Source: Rhodanobacteraceae bacterium
Lineage (GTDB): Bacteria > Pseudomonadota > Gammaproteobacteria > Xanthomonadales > Rhodanobacteraceae
Direction: 5' to 3'
Length of the DNA: 35,031 nucleotides
Assembly (NCBI GenBank): GCA_003142815.1
Contig: PLNP01000055.1
Coordinates: 129,560-164,590 of the forward strand
Shown here: positions 34,809-35,031 of the stretch, piece by piece
Layout: each line of letters starts with the position of its first letter
How positions within the stretch are numbered: position 1 is the first letter of the stretch
Notes under the pieces: model-generated
The model's input: the letters and a program-made list of their open reading frames with translations, nothing else
The model's database searches: none
Told to the model about the DNA's origin: nothing
Translations under genes and position numbers: made by a program

Positions 34809-35031
34809 CGTCGGGTGCGTCCATCAACACAGTTGCGGCAATTATCACGCCGTTGCAGCACCGGCTCGTGAGCCGCGCCCATCGGCGGGATGATACGCGA
34901 CGTCCGCATTGCGCTACTGATTCGGAACAAATTCAGATTCAGCGACCGAATCAATCCCCCCCACCGTTGCCCTCCCCCGCGAGCGCAGGGGACGGAAAGC
35001 GGAGGGCACTCAAACGAGTTGAGTGCCGGAT
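34809..35031. other. Region upstream of def with palindromic repeat, window end
   Basis: No gene is recognised in these 223 nt. A GATAAT on the minus strand near 34837-34842 could be a def -10, but there is no good -35. From 34968 there is another CCCTCCCCCGC...GGGG-type repeat followed by a perfect 9-bp hairpin, GGCACTCAA-ACGAG-TTGAGTGCC (35005-35027). Confidence 0.5.

Overview
This window is a GC-rich chromosomal segment of housekeeping genes from a gammaproteobacterium. The order Lysobacterales (Xanthomonadales) is the likeliest source, possibly Rhodanobacteraceae; this is inferred from gene order and repeat families, not from a database match. The gene orders used are a dcw cluster preceded by rnpB and rsmI, the rsmI / lpoA-yraN-dolP divergon, and a glyA-nrdR-ribD-ribE-ribBX-ribH-nusB-thiL-pgpA run. 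No phage, transposase, CRISPR array, tRNA or rRNA gene was seen.

Positions 1-15543 hold an almost complete division and cell wall (dcw) cluster on the minus strand, in transcription order mraZ, rsmH, ftsL, ftsI, murE, murF, mraY, ftsW, murG, murC, ddlB, ftsQ, ftsA, ftsZ. ftsZ runs off the left edge. A clear sigma70-type promoter and four GTGG boxes at exact 10-bp spacing lie in front of mraZ and look like the MraZ autoregulatory site. From rsmH to ftsA nearly every start overlaps the previous stop. Even the 73-nt ftsL-ftsI gap is bridged by a 25-codon mini-ORF that overlaps both neighbours. murD, normally between mraY and ftsW, is absent.

Positions 15544-17266 carry a 386-nt segment without a recognised gene, the RNase P RNA gene (rnpB) and rsmI, all read leftward. 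Positions 17426-20259 are lpoA-yraN-dolP, read rightward, for cell envelope maintenance. An FAD-linked 2-hydroxyacid dehydrogenase-type gene and a secreted protein of unknown function follow. Positions 23477-31432 are a leftward run for serine/glycine interconversion (glyA), ribonucleotide reductase control (nrdR), riboflavin (ribD, ribE, ribBX, ribH), transcription antitermination (nusB), thiamine (thiL) and phospholipid (pgpA). The right end has ettA and pyrF rightward, converging on def.

The most unusual feature is the density of short palindromic or heptameric repeats and where they sit. Arrays of GGGATTC/GTCGGGA-type heptamers, a CCTTCCCC...GGGGAAGG family, a CTTCGACAGGCTCAGG family, a GTAGGAG...CTCCTAC family and a GTCATTCCGG...CCGGGATGAC palindrome occupy most gene boundaries. 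Several are read in frame inside essential genes: internal segments of MurE, DdlB and RibD, and the C-terminal tails of DdlB and FtsQ. Others supply or touch stop codons (rsmI, pyrF, glyA, dolP) or replace promoter-proximal DNA (rnpB). I see no classical undescribed defence or mobile system; the candidate novelty is this repeat-driven remodelling of essential proteins.
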